A model generated the notes under the pieces. That model was not told the origin of the DNA, searched no databases, and was given only the letters and a program-made list of their open reading frames with translations. Below, piece by piece: positions 1-6,247 of a DNA stretch of 9,864 nt. This DNA comes from Desulfobacteraceae bacterium (GTDB lineage: Bacteria > Desulfobacterota > Desulfobacteria > Desulfobacterales > Desulfobacteraceae), in assembly GCA_003354055.1 (NCBI GenBank), contig PIVQ01000225.1, positions 1 to 9,864 of the forward strand, in the 5' to 3' direction. Position 1 is the stretch's first letter. Each line of letters begins with the position of its first letter. The translations under genes were made by a program, and so were the position numbers.

Positions 1-806
1 TCCGGAAGGATGGCAATAAATTCCTCCCCGCCGTATCTGGCCAGGACATCCCCCCGGCGCATATTCTCTTTAATTAAATGAGCCACTTCTTTTAATACCT
101 CATCACCGCCCAGGTGGCCGTGGGTATCATTTACATTTTTGAAATGGTCCAGGTCAAACATGAACAGGGATAAACTGTTATTGTGCCGGCTGGCAGAGGC
201 CACATGGCGGTGAAGCTGGGTTTCAAATTCCCTGCGGTTGTAACATCCGGTCAGGGGGTCAATCACGGCGGCATTTTTGAGGTTTTCAATTTTAATCTGT
301 TTGGACAGGGCTGTGGCACATCCCTGAAGGATGAGGCGGACCACTTCATCGTGAAAGGCTGTCATGCCTTTCTGGGGGAGCATGTAAAGACGGGCGTGGC
401 AGTTCTCTTCTTTCAGGTCATAGTGAAGCAGGGTATTCAGGGTAAATCTTTCCTGGTGTTCATCCGGCTCAAAGCTGTGGTTCAGGTAGTTCAGATCCGC
501 AGAACTCCGAATGTTGAAATCTTTTAATATAATGTCCTCAAGAGAGGTTTTATACATTCTGGGATCCAGCCAGACATCAACCCCGGCCTCTTTTTTGACC
601 ACAAAGGCAAAGAGCCTATACCCCAGGATATCCTTGAGGCAGACTGACACCTCATTGATAATCTCCATGGATGAAGATTTTTTATTCAGGGCGACAATGT
701 GATGGGTCAGCTTGGTCTGGGCCGCAGCTCTCTGGACAGAGGAGCTGAACACAAGGCTGAAAAATGCTGACACGGTCTCACTGATTTTATTGATGGTCTG
801 TTTCAT
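1..806 (-). CDS. diguanylate cyclase (GGDEF), 3' end outside the window
   Basis: Partial gene: 268 codons are visible from ATG at 806, and the C-terminus lies beyond base 1. The family makes cyclic di-GMP from two GTP. Residues 1-180 form a mostly soluble N-terminal region of GAF-like appearance (no membrane segment), likely sensory or dimerising but not identified. The GGDEF domain begins at IDPLTG (182-187), has the metal-binding stretch FDLDHFKNVND (217-227), the active-site loop GGEEF (259-263) and an inhibitory I-site RRGD (250-253) five residues before it. It should therefore be catalytically active and subject to product feedback. The start is supported by a Shine-Dalgarno AAGGAAG just upstream of ATG. 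A sigma-54-type promoter at 869-885 on the same strand probably drives it. The domain call is secure; the input signal is unknown, and any domain after GGDEF cannot be seen. Confidence 0.93.
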   Translation of the reverse strand, partial: MKQTINKISETVSAFFSLVFSSSVQRAAAQTKLTHHIVALNKKSSSMEIINEVSVCLKDILGYRLFAFVVKKEAGVDVWLDPRMYKTSLEDIILKDFNIRSSADLNYLNHSFEPDEHQERFTLNTLLHYDLKEENCHARLYMLPQKGMTAFHDEVVRLILQGCATALSKQIKIENLKNAAVIDPLTGCYNRREFETQLHRHVASASRHNNSLSLFMFDLDHFKNVNDTHGHLGGDEVLKEVAHLIKENMRRGDVLARYGGEEFIAILP

Positions 807-825
807 AGGTCTTCCTTTATTCATA

Positions 826-849
826 GGGTACAACATCTACGGGTACAAC
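826..849. repeat. short direct repeat GGGTACAAC x2 in the 5' leader of the GGDEF gene
   Basis: GGGTACAAC occurs at 826-834 and again at 841-849, a 15-bp period. The second copy is part of a near-palindrome TACAACTTGTA (844-854). The repeats lie between the predicted sigma-54 start point and the ribosome binding site of the minus-strand GGDEF gene, so they could be an operator or a leader RNA element. Function is inferred from position only. Confidence 0.35.
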
Positions 850-868
850 TTGTATGAATAAGGATTAA

Positions 869-885
869 AGCAATTGGTGTGCCAA
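869..885 (-). promoter_or_regulatory. sigma-54 (RpoN) -24/-12 promoter for the GGDEF gene
   Basis: Read on the minus strand this is TTGGCACACCAATTGCT, which matches the RpoN consensus TGGCAC-N5-TTGCW, with the invariant GG and GC exactly 10 bp apart. It points toward the GGDEF gene. A start about 12 bp past the GC (near 858) would leave a leader of about 50 nt. Transcription would need a bacterial enhancer-binding protein; none is encoded in this window. Confidence 0.75.
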
Positions 886-986
886 ATGTGGTGTTTTGGG
901 GGGATGTGTTTTTATTCCAATGGGTTATATATTTTGAGGGTCTGGGGAGCAATCCTAAGACCGGAAAAAATTGCAGGGGATTCCAA

Positions 987-1013
987 CAGGTCATGTCAGG
1001 TCTTTGACAGGTG
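987..1013. promoter_or_regulatory. possible enhancer-binding site upstream of the sigma-54 promoter
   Basis: CAGGT occurs three times at 987, 997 and 1008, so at 10-11 bp (one helical turn) spacing, and the last two lie in a dyad TGTCA-N6-TGACA (994-1009). The site is about 110-130 bp upstream of the -24 element, a usual distance for an activator of RpoN promoters. The short length of the repeats makes chance possible; the site is a candidate only. Confidence 0.3.
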
Positions 1014-1021
1014 TTATATTT

Positions 1022-1600
1022 CTATAGATTCCCCTTGAGTCCGATTTGTTCTGCCACGGGTTGCATGCCCATGATGACTTCGGTGATGAGTTCCGTGAGA
1101 TCCATTTCCAGAAACTCAGCTCCCTTTTTTATAACCTCCCGGTCCACGGCAGCGGCAAATCGTTTGTCCTTGAATTTCTTTTTCACTGACTTGGCTTTGA
1201 TATCCAGGATGCTTTTTGAGGGGCGGACCAGGGCGGCTGAGGCCACAAGGCCGGTGAGTTCATCAATGGCGTACAGGGTTTTTTCCATACGGGTCTCAGG
1301 TTTGACATCGGAACAGATACCCCAGCCGTGGCTGACTACGGCCCGGATATACTCCTCTGGCCAATTGTGGGCTTCAAACAATTCAACGCATTTTTGGCAA
1401 TGTTCATCCGGATACATCTCATAATCCAGGTCATGTACCAGGCCGATGATTTTCCATGTGTCAACATCTTCCCCGAAAATTCCGGCAAAATGTCCCATTA
1501 CCGATTCCACGGACAGGGCGTGGCGGATCAGTCCGTCTTTGGAGTTGTATTTTTTAAGCAGTTCAAATGCATCTTCACGGGTGGGTAAGTAGGAATTCAT
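1022..1600 (-). CDS. HD-domain phosphohydrolase family protein
   Basis: A 192-residue soluble protein of the HD superfamily, metal-dependent phosphohydrolases acting on nucleotides or other phosphoesters. The metal-ligand pattern is complete: H27 (LIRHALSVE), H56-D57 (GLVHDLDYE), H91 (VVSHGWG) and D113 (AIDELTG). The single small HD domain takes up most of the protein; no sensor or HD-GYP signature is seen, so cyclic-di-GMP hydrolysis is not implied. The substrate is unknown. ATG at 1600 is preceded by AAGGATC at a good distance. It lies upstream of the GGDEF gene on the same strand, but a 215-bp gap with its own promoter separates them. It is divergent from the sensor kinase gene, with an 87-bp shared intergenic region. 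The family call is confident, the function is not. Confidence 0.88.
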   Translation of the reverse strand: MNSYLPTREDAFELLKKYNSKDGLIRHALSVESVMGHFAGIFGEDVDTWKIIGLVHDLDYEMYPDEHCQKCVELFEAHNWPEEYIRAVVSHGWGICSDVKPETRMEKTLYAIDELTGLVASAALVRPSKSILDIKAKSVKKKFKDKRFAAAVDREVIKKGAEFLEMDLTELITEVIMGMQPVAEQIGLKGNL

Positions 1601-1618
1601 TGTTGATCCTTAATTTTA

Positions 1619-1646
1619 TTGCAATTTCATAATTTTTAGGTACAAT
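1619..1646 (+). promoter_or_regulatory. candidate sigma-70 promoter for the kinase-panC operon
   Basis: TTGCAA (1619-1624) and TACAAT (1641-1646) are separated by 16 bp and lie about 40 bp upstream of the kinase start. Both hexamers are close to, but not at, consensus. The same short spacer must also hold the promoter of the divergent HD gene. Confidence 0.4.
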
Positions 1647-1665
1647 CCACATAACCTTTAACCTC

Positions 1666-1689
1666 TTAGAAGTCAATTAAGAAGTCAAT
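1666..1689. repeat. tandem 12-bp duplication at the kinase translation start
   Basis: TTAGAAGTCAAT (1666-1677) is followed directly by TAAGAAGTCAAT (1678-1689), one mismatch in 12. The second copy runs into the annotated ATG of the kinase gene. On the other strand it gives two TTGACTTC motifs 12 bp apart, upstream of the HD gene. It may be a slippage duplication or a binding site for a regulator acting on both divergent genes. Confidence 0.45.
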
Positions 1690-3487
1690 GGATGATATGG
1701 TAGATCCGATGCAGCCTATGGACAGGACAGACGTGGCCCTGATGTTTTCCCGGCAGAAGCGTTTTTTTGACAGGATGGTGATTCTGGCCGGGGTATGGGC
1801 CGGGGTCTTTGTTGTCGCCAGTATCCTTTATTTTATACTCCCCCATGACTTTCACCATGCGGTTGTCTACGGTATCGCAGGTGCAAATTTTCTCTTCCTT
1901 GTCTTTCTCTTTTTTTTCATGCGTCAGATCAAATTGTCTGCAGGTAAATTCGGCCATCTGGTTCATCAAACCCAGGACCTGCTGTGGACACTGGATTCAA
2001 ACCTTCGGATCACCAGGATCTGCGGCGGGGTCGAACCGGTAACGGGAAGGACAGCCAGGGAGTTGCGAAATACCTCTTTTACCCGGTTATTATCCCCTGA
2101 GAAAGCCAAAGCGCTTGAGGTGTTGGTCCGTCAAAACCGCCCCTTTGCCATGGAGGCAGGGATTGCCCAGCCTGACGGCAGTTTTCTGGCAGTGGAGATA
2201 TCAGGCTCCCCGGCTCCGGACCTGCACAATCCGTCTTACCAGGGAGTGATCCGGGATGTGTCGGAGACCAAGCGCCGTGAAAAAGAGGAAGAAAAACTCA
2301 AGGAAAAACTGGACCGGTCTGAAAAGTTGAAAAACCTCGGGCTTCTGGCAGGGAGTGTGGCCCATGATCTGAACAATATTCTTTCCGGAATTGCCACCTA
2401 TCCGGAGGTCCTGCTCATGGATGAGTCCCTGGATCCAAAGGTCAGGCAGGGATTGATCATGATAAAGAACTCGGGCAGGAAAGCCTCGTCCGTGGTCAGC
2501 GATCTTCTGACCATTTCCAGAGGGGCAAGGGCGGATAAGCAGATCCTTAACATCAACACGGTGATTGAACGGTATATGATGGCTGCCGAATTTGAAAAAA
2601 TCAGGCAGACCTACGCCCAGGTTGAGATTGAAGTGGATATTGAACCGGAACTTTTAAATATCGGCGGTTCCTATATCCACATTGAAAAGGCGGTGATGAA
2701 CCTTATGCTCAATGCTGTGGAAGAAACCGCCTCAAAAATTGACGCCCGGGTGACCCTTTCCACGGCAAACTATTATGTGGATGAGACCCATAATCAGATA
2801 CAGAGCACGGAACCGGGCCAGGGTAAGATACGGGATCTGGCCTCCGGGGAGTATGTCATGCTGAGCGTCACAGACAACGGGGCCGGTATTCCGGAAAATT
2901 GCCGGGATAAAATTTTTGATCCTTTTTATACCCAGAAGGAAATGGGAAAGAGCGGTACCGGCCTGGGCCTGACCGTGGTATTGAACGCGGTCCAGGATCA
3001 CAAAGGGAAAATCTTTGTGGATTCAGATGAAACCGGTACTCGCTTTGAGCTGTTCTTCCCGGCCATCCGGGAGGAGTTGCCCCAGGTGGATGAGACTAAG
3101 TCCCTTGAGGAAATCCGGGGCAATGGTGAGGTCCTTTTGGTTGTGGATGATCTGGCCACCCAGCGGAAGATCGCCGCAACCATTCTGAAAAATCTTGGAT
3201 ATACCGCGTTTACCGCTGCCAGCGGCATGGATGCCCTGGCCTTTGTAAAAGAAACCCCAGTGGATCTTCTTGTTCTGGATATGATCATGGCACCGGGCAT
3301 TTCAGGTCTTGAAACCTATCAACTGATCAAGGAAATCTATCCGGATCAGAAGGCCATTATTGCCAGTGGACATTCAGAATCAGAAGATGTATTAAAGACC
3401 CAGGAACTGGGGGCGGGAAGCTTTGTTAAAAAGCCCTACACCGTAATGGACATGGGCATTGCCGTAAAAGAGGAGCTGGAGATATAG
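1688..3487 (+). CDS. membrane hybrid histidine kinase (PAS-HisKA-HATPase-REC)
   Basis: A 599-residue sensor kinase. Two membrane segments lie at about 30-51 and 58-79 with almost no periplasmic loop, so the signal is probably intramembrane or cytoplasmic. A PAS domain covers about 88-195, followed by a charged coiled coil (195-220). HisKA has the phospho-acceptor H226 in SVAHDLNNILSGI. The ATPase domain shows the N box (MNLMLNAVEE, N342), DNGAGIP (396-402), FDPFYT (410-415) and GTGLGL (423-428). The C-terminal receiver has the acidic pair D487-D488, phospho-acceptor D531 and K582 in FVKKPY. All catalytic residues are present. No partner response regulator is encoded in the window. The start is uncertain: ATG at 1688 lacks a clear Shine-Dalgarno, and in-frame ATGs at 1697, 1709 and 1718 are alternatives. 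The TAG stop shares its G with the GTG start of panC, so the two are coupled. Confidence 0.93.
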   Translation: MDDMVDPMQPMDRTDVALMFSRQKRFFDRMVILAGVWAGVFVVASILYFILPHDFHHAVVYGIAGANFLFLVFLFFFMRQIKLSAGKFGHLVHQTQDLLWTLDSNLRITRICGGVEPVTGRTARELRNTSFTRLLSPEKAKALEVLVRQNRPFAMEAGIAQPDGSFLAVEISGSPAPDLHNPSYQGVIRDVSETKRREKEEEKLKEKLDRSEKLKNLGLLAGSVAHDLNNILSGIATYPEVLLMDESLDPKVRQGLIMIKNSGRKASSVVSDLLTISRGARADKQILNINTVIERYMMAAEFEKIRQTYAQVEIEVDIEPELLNIGGSYIHIEKAVMNLMLNAVEETASKIDARVTLSTANYYVDETHNQIQSTEPGQGKIRDLASGEYVMLSVTDNGAGIPENCRDKIFDPFYTQKEMGKSGTGLGLTVVLNAVQDHKGKIFVDSDETGTRFELFFPAIREELPQVDETKSLEEIRGNGEVLLVVDDLATQRKIAATILKNLGYTAFTAASGMDALAFVKETPVDLLVLDMIMAPGISGLETYQLIKEIYPDQKAIIASGHSESEDVLKTQELGAGSFVKKPYTVMDMGIAVKEELEI

Positions 3488-4338
3488 TGGAAATTTTAAA
3501 GACAAAAGAACAGATGCAGGCCTGGTCCGGGGCAAAGAAGAGAGAAGGAAAAACCATCAGTTTCGTACCCACCATGGGCTATCTTCACGCCGGCCATGTA
3601 TCCCTGCTTGAACAAGGCAAACCCCTGTGTGATGAACTGGTGCTGAGCATATTTGTCAATCCCACCCAGTTCGGTCCCAGCGAAGACCTGGATGCCTATC
3701 CCCAAAATATTGAAAATGATCTGAAACTTGCCGAGCAGGCAGGTGTTACAGCAGTCTTCCTTCCCAATAAAGAGGAAATGTACGGGGAAAACTACCAGAC
3801 CCGGGTGGCCCTGGATCATCTGCCCCACCATCTGTGCGGCAAGTCAAGGCCGGTTCATTTCGGCGGGGTGGCCACTGTGGTCACTAAATTGTTCAACATT
3901 GTCATGCCTGATGTGGCGGTGTTCGGCAAAAAAGACTATCAACAGCTCCAGGTGATTCGTCAGCTGACCCGCGATCTGGATTTCAATATTGAAATTATCG
4001 GTGGAGATATTGTCCGGGAGACGGATGGTCTGGCCATGAGCTCCAGAAACGCATATCTGACCCCTGACCAGAGAAAATCAGCTCTCTGCCTGTCACAGGC
4101 CATCGGCCTTGTCAAAAAGACCATTAAAGCTGGGGAAACCTCAGTCGCAAAGATTGTCAGGGAAATGGAAACCCATATCCAATCCTTTGACCACACCGAG
4201 GTTGATTATATTGAGTTCTGCGATCCAACGACTCTGGATGCAGTGGATGTCATAGATGGGCAGGTTGTTGTCGCCTTGGCTGTCCAGATAGGGAAATCAC
4301 GGCTTATTGATAATGGCCTTATTGATCCGCCACAATAA
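3487..4338 (+). CDS. panC: pantothenate synthetase PanC
   Basis: Joins pantoate and beta-alanine using ATP, the last step of pantothenate (vitamin B5, coenzyme A precursor) synthesis; cytoplasmic. The 283-residue length is normal for the family. Visible signatures are PTMGYLHAGH (28-37, the HIGH-type nucleotide motif), FVNPTQF (56-62), FGKKDYQQ (146-153) and LAMSSRN (182-188, the KMSKS-like loop). GTG at 3487 is chosen because it gives the standard N-terminus and overlaps the preceding TAG by one base (TAGTG), with a GGAG shortly upstream inside the kinase gene. Neighbours panB and panD are absent here. The 3' end overlaps the convergent exported-protein gene by 20 bp, leaving no room for a separate terminator. 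High confidence. Confidence 0.97.
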   Translation: MEILKTKEQMQAWSGAKKREGKTISFVPTMGYLHAGHVSLLEQGKPLCDELVLSIFVNPTQFGPSEDLDAYPQNIENDLKLAEQAGVTAVFLPNKEEMYGENYQTRVALDHLPHHLCGKSRPVHFGGVATVVTKLFNIVMPDVAVFGKKDYQQLQVIRQLTRDLDFNIEIIGGDIVRETDGLAMSSRNAYLTPDQRKSALCLSQAIGLVKKTIKAGETSVAKIVREMETHIQSFDHTEVDYIEFCDPTTLDAVDVIDGQVVVALAVQIGKSRLIDNGLIDPPQ

Positions 4339-5212
4339 TCACCCGGCATTCCTTTAAAAACTTGTGCCGTTCCGTAACTTTTTCAAGGTCAACGGCATCT
4401 GCCATGCTCACCACAATGGCGCCGGTCTTGTTACCGGCCTTTCGCAATGCCTTGAACACCATGGGATTGGATCCGATTCGTCTTTCGGCCAGGGCTGATT
4501 TCATCTCGCATAAATAGATGGCCACCCCGTATTGAACGGCAAATTCCCTGCTGATAAACAAAGAGGAATAAATTTCTTTTCCCTCTTCACTGACAATAGT
4601 CGGATAGAGGATGGGATCAAGGTCAAGCCCGCGGGCATCAATGATCAGCCCGGTAAAGGGAATTCGGTTCATTGGAATTGTGGTTATGCTTGAGCCGGTC
4701 TTGGCCTTTGACTTGGATTTCTGGTCCGCTATTTTGGGAATCTGGCGGATATGCTCGGGCAATACCAGCTGCAGAAACCCCCCGAAAATATGGGTTTCCA
4801 TCCGGACCTCAACATCCATGGCCGAGGTGTAGAGTTGTTTTGTAATTACCGCATCCTGGGCTGTTTTCTCGATACCGGCCAGGATTACGTCATGGGTGGA
4901 TGCATACTCCCCCACACTGAGATCCGGGGTGATTTTGATTCGCTTTAAAATGTCTATAGTATTCCGGGTGGCCTGGGTTCTTGCGGATCCCGGCATGGCA
5001 ACCGGCACCCCGTCACTGTTCACCTCCGGTGCAGCCATGCCCTTCACTATGACCTGTCCGGCACTCCAATTGATAGCCCCGTTTTCAAACTGTCGGATGC
5101 AATGGGGCACATCATCACCGGCCGGAACCGGACATGGGGCAAACACCAGGGTCAGAACCATGAGCATTGCCGGGATGAATTTTTTGGATATATTAAATGA
5201 AGCAGGTATCAT
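4319..5212 (-). CDS. exported LPP20-like protein of unknown function
   Basis: A 297-residue protein with a signal peptide: positive N-terminus (SKK), hydrophobic stretch 13-28 and a likely signal peptidase I cut after PVPA (residue 31). C27 is not in a convincing lipobox. After a short N-terminal part (GAINWSAGQVIVKG, 45-58) comes an alanine/arginine-rich helix (SARTQATRNTIDILKRI, 76-92), the pattern seen in the LPP20/FlgT N-domain class of exported proteins. A second conserved-looking part, FTGLIIDARGLDLDPILYPTI (186-206), follows a Lys/Ser-rich linker (164-174). The function is not known; a flagellar role would be speculation, since no flagellar genes are nearby. It is translationally coupled to mobB (TAATG overlap, GGGGAG ribosome site inside mobB). 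The family assignment is tentative; export is well supported. Confidence 0.8.
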   Translation of the reverse strand: MIPASFNISKKFIPAMLMVLTLVFAPCPVPAGDDVPHCIRQFENGAINWSAGQVIVKGMAAPEVNSDGVPVAMPGSARTQATRNTIDILKRIKITPDLSVGEYASTHDVILAGIEKTAQDAVITKQLYTSAMDVEVRMETHIFGGFLQLVLPEHIRQIPKIADQKSKSKAKTGSSITTIPMNRIPFTGLIIDARGLDLDPILYPTIVSEEGKEIYSSLFISREFAVQYGVAIYLCEMKSALAERRIGSNPMVFKALRKAGNKTGAIVVSMADAVDLEKVTERHKFLKECRVIIVADQ

Positions 5213-5751
5213 TATTCTCCCCGGACGTCAGTCACAAGATATGATCTTTCGATGAAATCCGTCAATTCAAGAATATCTTCAAGGCCGAATACCGGAACTG
5301 CCGACGGAACACCCGACGGAACCCCGGGCCGGATATCCGAATCTGTCACAAAGGCCTTAAGATTGGGATCATCCAGGCAGAGCGGGGCCTTATGAGGGCT
5401 GTCGAGCCTGAATATTTCAACTTTGGGCAGGGCCTGCCGCTTAAATCCTTCAGCAATGATTAAATCCATACCGTGGAGATAGTCCTGCATTTTTTCAATC
5501 GGCAGCCGGTCATCGTCTTTGACCATGGCCACTCTGGAATCCGTGACCACCAATGTTGCATCTGCCCCGGCTTTTTTATGCCGCCAGCTGTCCTTACCCT
5601 CCTTATCAAAATCAAACCTGTCATGGGTGTGCTTAACCGAGCCTACGGTATAACCGCGCTCTTTAAGGGCCTGAATCAATTTTTCCACCAGTGTGGTTTT
5701 TCCGGAGTTGGATTTGCCAACGATCAAGAGTATCTGTGGGGTCATAGGCAT
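5212..5751 (-). CDS. mobB: molybdopterin-guanine dinucleotide biosynthesis adaptor MobB
   Basis: A 179-residue GTP-binding P-loop protein that supports MobA in attaching GMP to molybdopterin for Mo- or W-enzymes such as formate dehydrogenases. It shows Walker A GKSNSGKT (12-19), the family stretch SVKHTHDRFDFD (38-49) followed by KDSWRHKKAGA (53-63), and IIAEGFK (98-104). An odd PGVPSGVPSAVP segment (142-153) is a small internal repeat near the end. ATG at 5751 or the in-frame ATG at 5745 are both possible; neither has a strong Shine-Dalgarno. Neither mobA nor moeA is adjacent. The gene ends in a one-base overlap with the exported LPP20-like gene, so both share one transcript. The call is firm. 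Confidence 0.95.
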   Translation of the reverse strand: MPMTPQILLIVGKSNSGKTTLVEKLIQALKERGYTVGSVKHTHDRFDFDKEGKDSWRHKKAGADATLVVTDSRVAMVKDDDRLPIEKMQDYLHGMDLIIAEGFKRQALPKVEIFRLDSPHKAPLCLDDPNLKAFVTDSDIRPGVPSGVPSAVPVFGLEDILELTDFIERSYLVTDVRGE

Positions 5752-5850
5752 TGTCGTTTCTGGTTATTCAGATCATTTTTGTTTAAATGACTCAAGATAG
5801 TGTGAGGGAATAGGAAAGTCAAGGGCGTGGAGGCTTTTGGCAGTGGTATA

Positions 5851-6000
5851 TTAACCGCCGGTCCGGGCAGGGTCCCCGGCCTGATCGATCAATTCCCAAG
5901 CGGCTCCTGGATAGGTTCGCTGGGCTGCAGCATTTTACGCCGCTTGAAAATTGCGATCTGATGGCTCGGCCACCCTGCCCGGACCTACTCGGTTGGTTAA
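5851..6000 (-). repeat. 150-bp imperfect palindromic element, copy 1
   Basis: The ends are TTAACC (5851-5856) and GGTTAA (5995-6000). The main stem is a perfect 14-bp inverted repeat GGTCCGGGCAGGGT (5860-5873) with its complement at 5972-5985. Inside lie two conserved blocks (5875-5894 and 5949-5969) that partly pair with each other, then an 8-bp apical stem CAAGCGGC/GCCGCTTG (5897-5904 / 5939-5946) with a 34-nt loop. A second, inverted copy lies at 9351-9484. Strand is given as minus because G-U pairing in copy 2 fixes the likely RNA strand. It may be a MITE/REP-like element or a structured RNA; no transposase gene is in the window. Confidence 0.85.
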
Positions 6001-6025
6001 CTGTGTAAGGATCGGCTCCCAAATT

Positions 6026-6090
6026 ACTTGATCTTTTGTTTTCAAAATCCCCAGTCTTTTAAGGGGTTTTGGAAACAATTTAGATCAAGT
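6026..6090. repeat. 65-bp imperfect palindrome
   Basis: ACTTGATC (6026-6033) pairs with GATCAAGT (6083-6090). Inside, TTTTGTTTTCAAAATCCCC (6034-6052) pairs imperfectly with the GGGGTTTTGGAAAC segment from 6063, leaving a loop of about 10 nt. It lies 26 bp from copy 1 of the 150-bp element but shares no obvious sequence with it. It is not followed by a T-run, so it is not a classic terminator. It might block read-through or be another dispersed repeat. Confidence 0.7.
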
Positions 6091-6247
6091 TATTTTGTAA
6101 CGATTCCTAAGGGGCCTGAAATAGAGACATGTGCTGGTCGTCCCCTGTTTTTTTGCCTTGCAAAGGATGGCAAAGGCATGTATTTCTATTTTTTATATAA
6201 ATGAATGATGAAATGTTGAATTTTTCTAATACTAATGGGCAAAATTG

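Larger units (their letters stand above)
5752..6247. other. 496-bp non-coding region rich in inverted repeats
   Basis: This divergent region between mobB and the kinase gene holds no convincing ORF. It contains the 150-bp palindromic element (5851-6000), a 65-bp palindrome (6026-6090), and a weak 5-bp hairpin AGGGG/CCCCT (6110-6146) followed by seven T (6148-6154). A small inverted repeat TGCCTT/AAGGCA follows (6154-6178). The last 60 bp before the kinase start are AT-rich and probably carry its promoter, but no hexamer pair is convincing. A 67-codon minus-strand frame across the palindrome (5819-6022) is treated as chance. Confidence 0.6.

Noticed and set aside
183..702. Plus-strand frames of 114 and 63 codons
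   Set aside because: They are antisense to the GGDEF gene, which has full domain motifs and a clear ribosome site.
1011..1588. Plus-strand frames of 137 and 86 codons
   Set aside because: They are the reverse side of the HD-domain gene, whose metal-binding motifs fix the coding strand.
1022..1600. HD-GYP cyclic-di-GMP phosphodiesterase paired with the GGDEF gene
   Set aside because: Only a short HD domain is present and the GYP motif is absent, so no c-di-GMP hydrolysis can be claimed.
5851..6000. Integron attC site
   Set aside because: Size and imperfect palindrome fit loosely, but no RYYYAAC/GTTRRRY core boxes are found at the ends and no integrase is present.
5819..6022. 67-codon minus-strand frame over element copy 1
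   Set aside because: It follows the palindrome arms, is Arg/Ser/Pro-rich as expected from GC-rich repeats, and has no ribosome site; copy 2 does not preserve the frame.
6110..6154. Rho-independent terminator (AGGGG/CCCCT then T7)
   Set aside because: The stem is only 5 bp around a 27-nt loop, and no plus-strand gene lies upstream; kept only as a possible small-RNA end.
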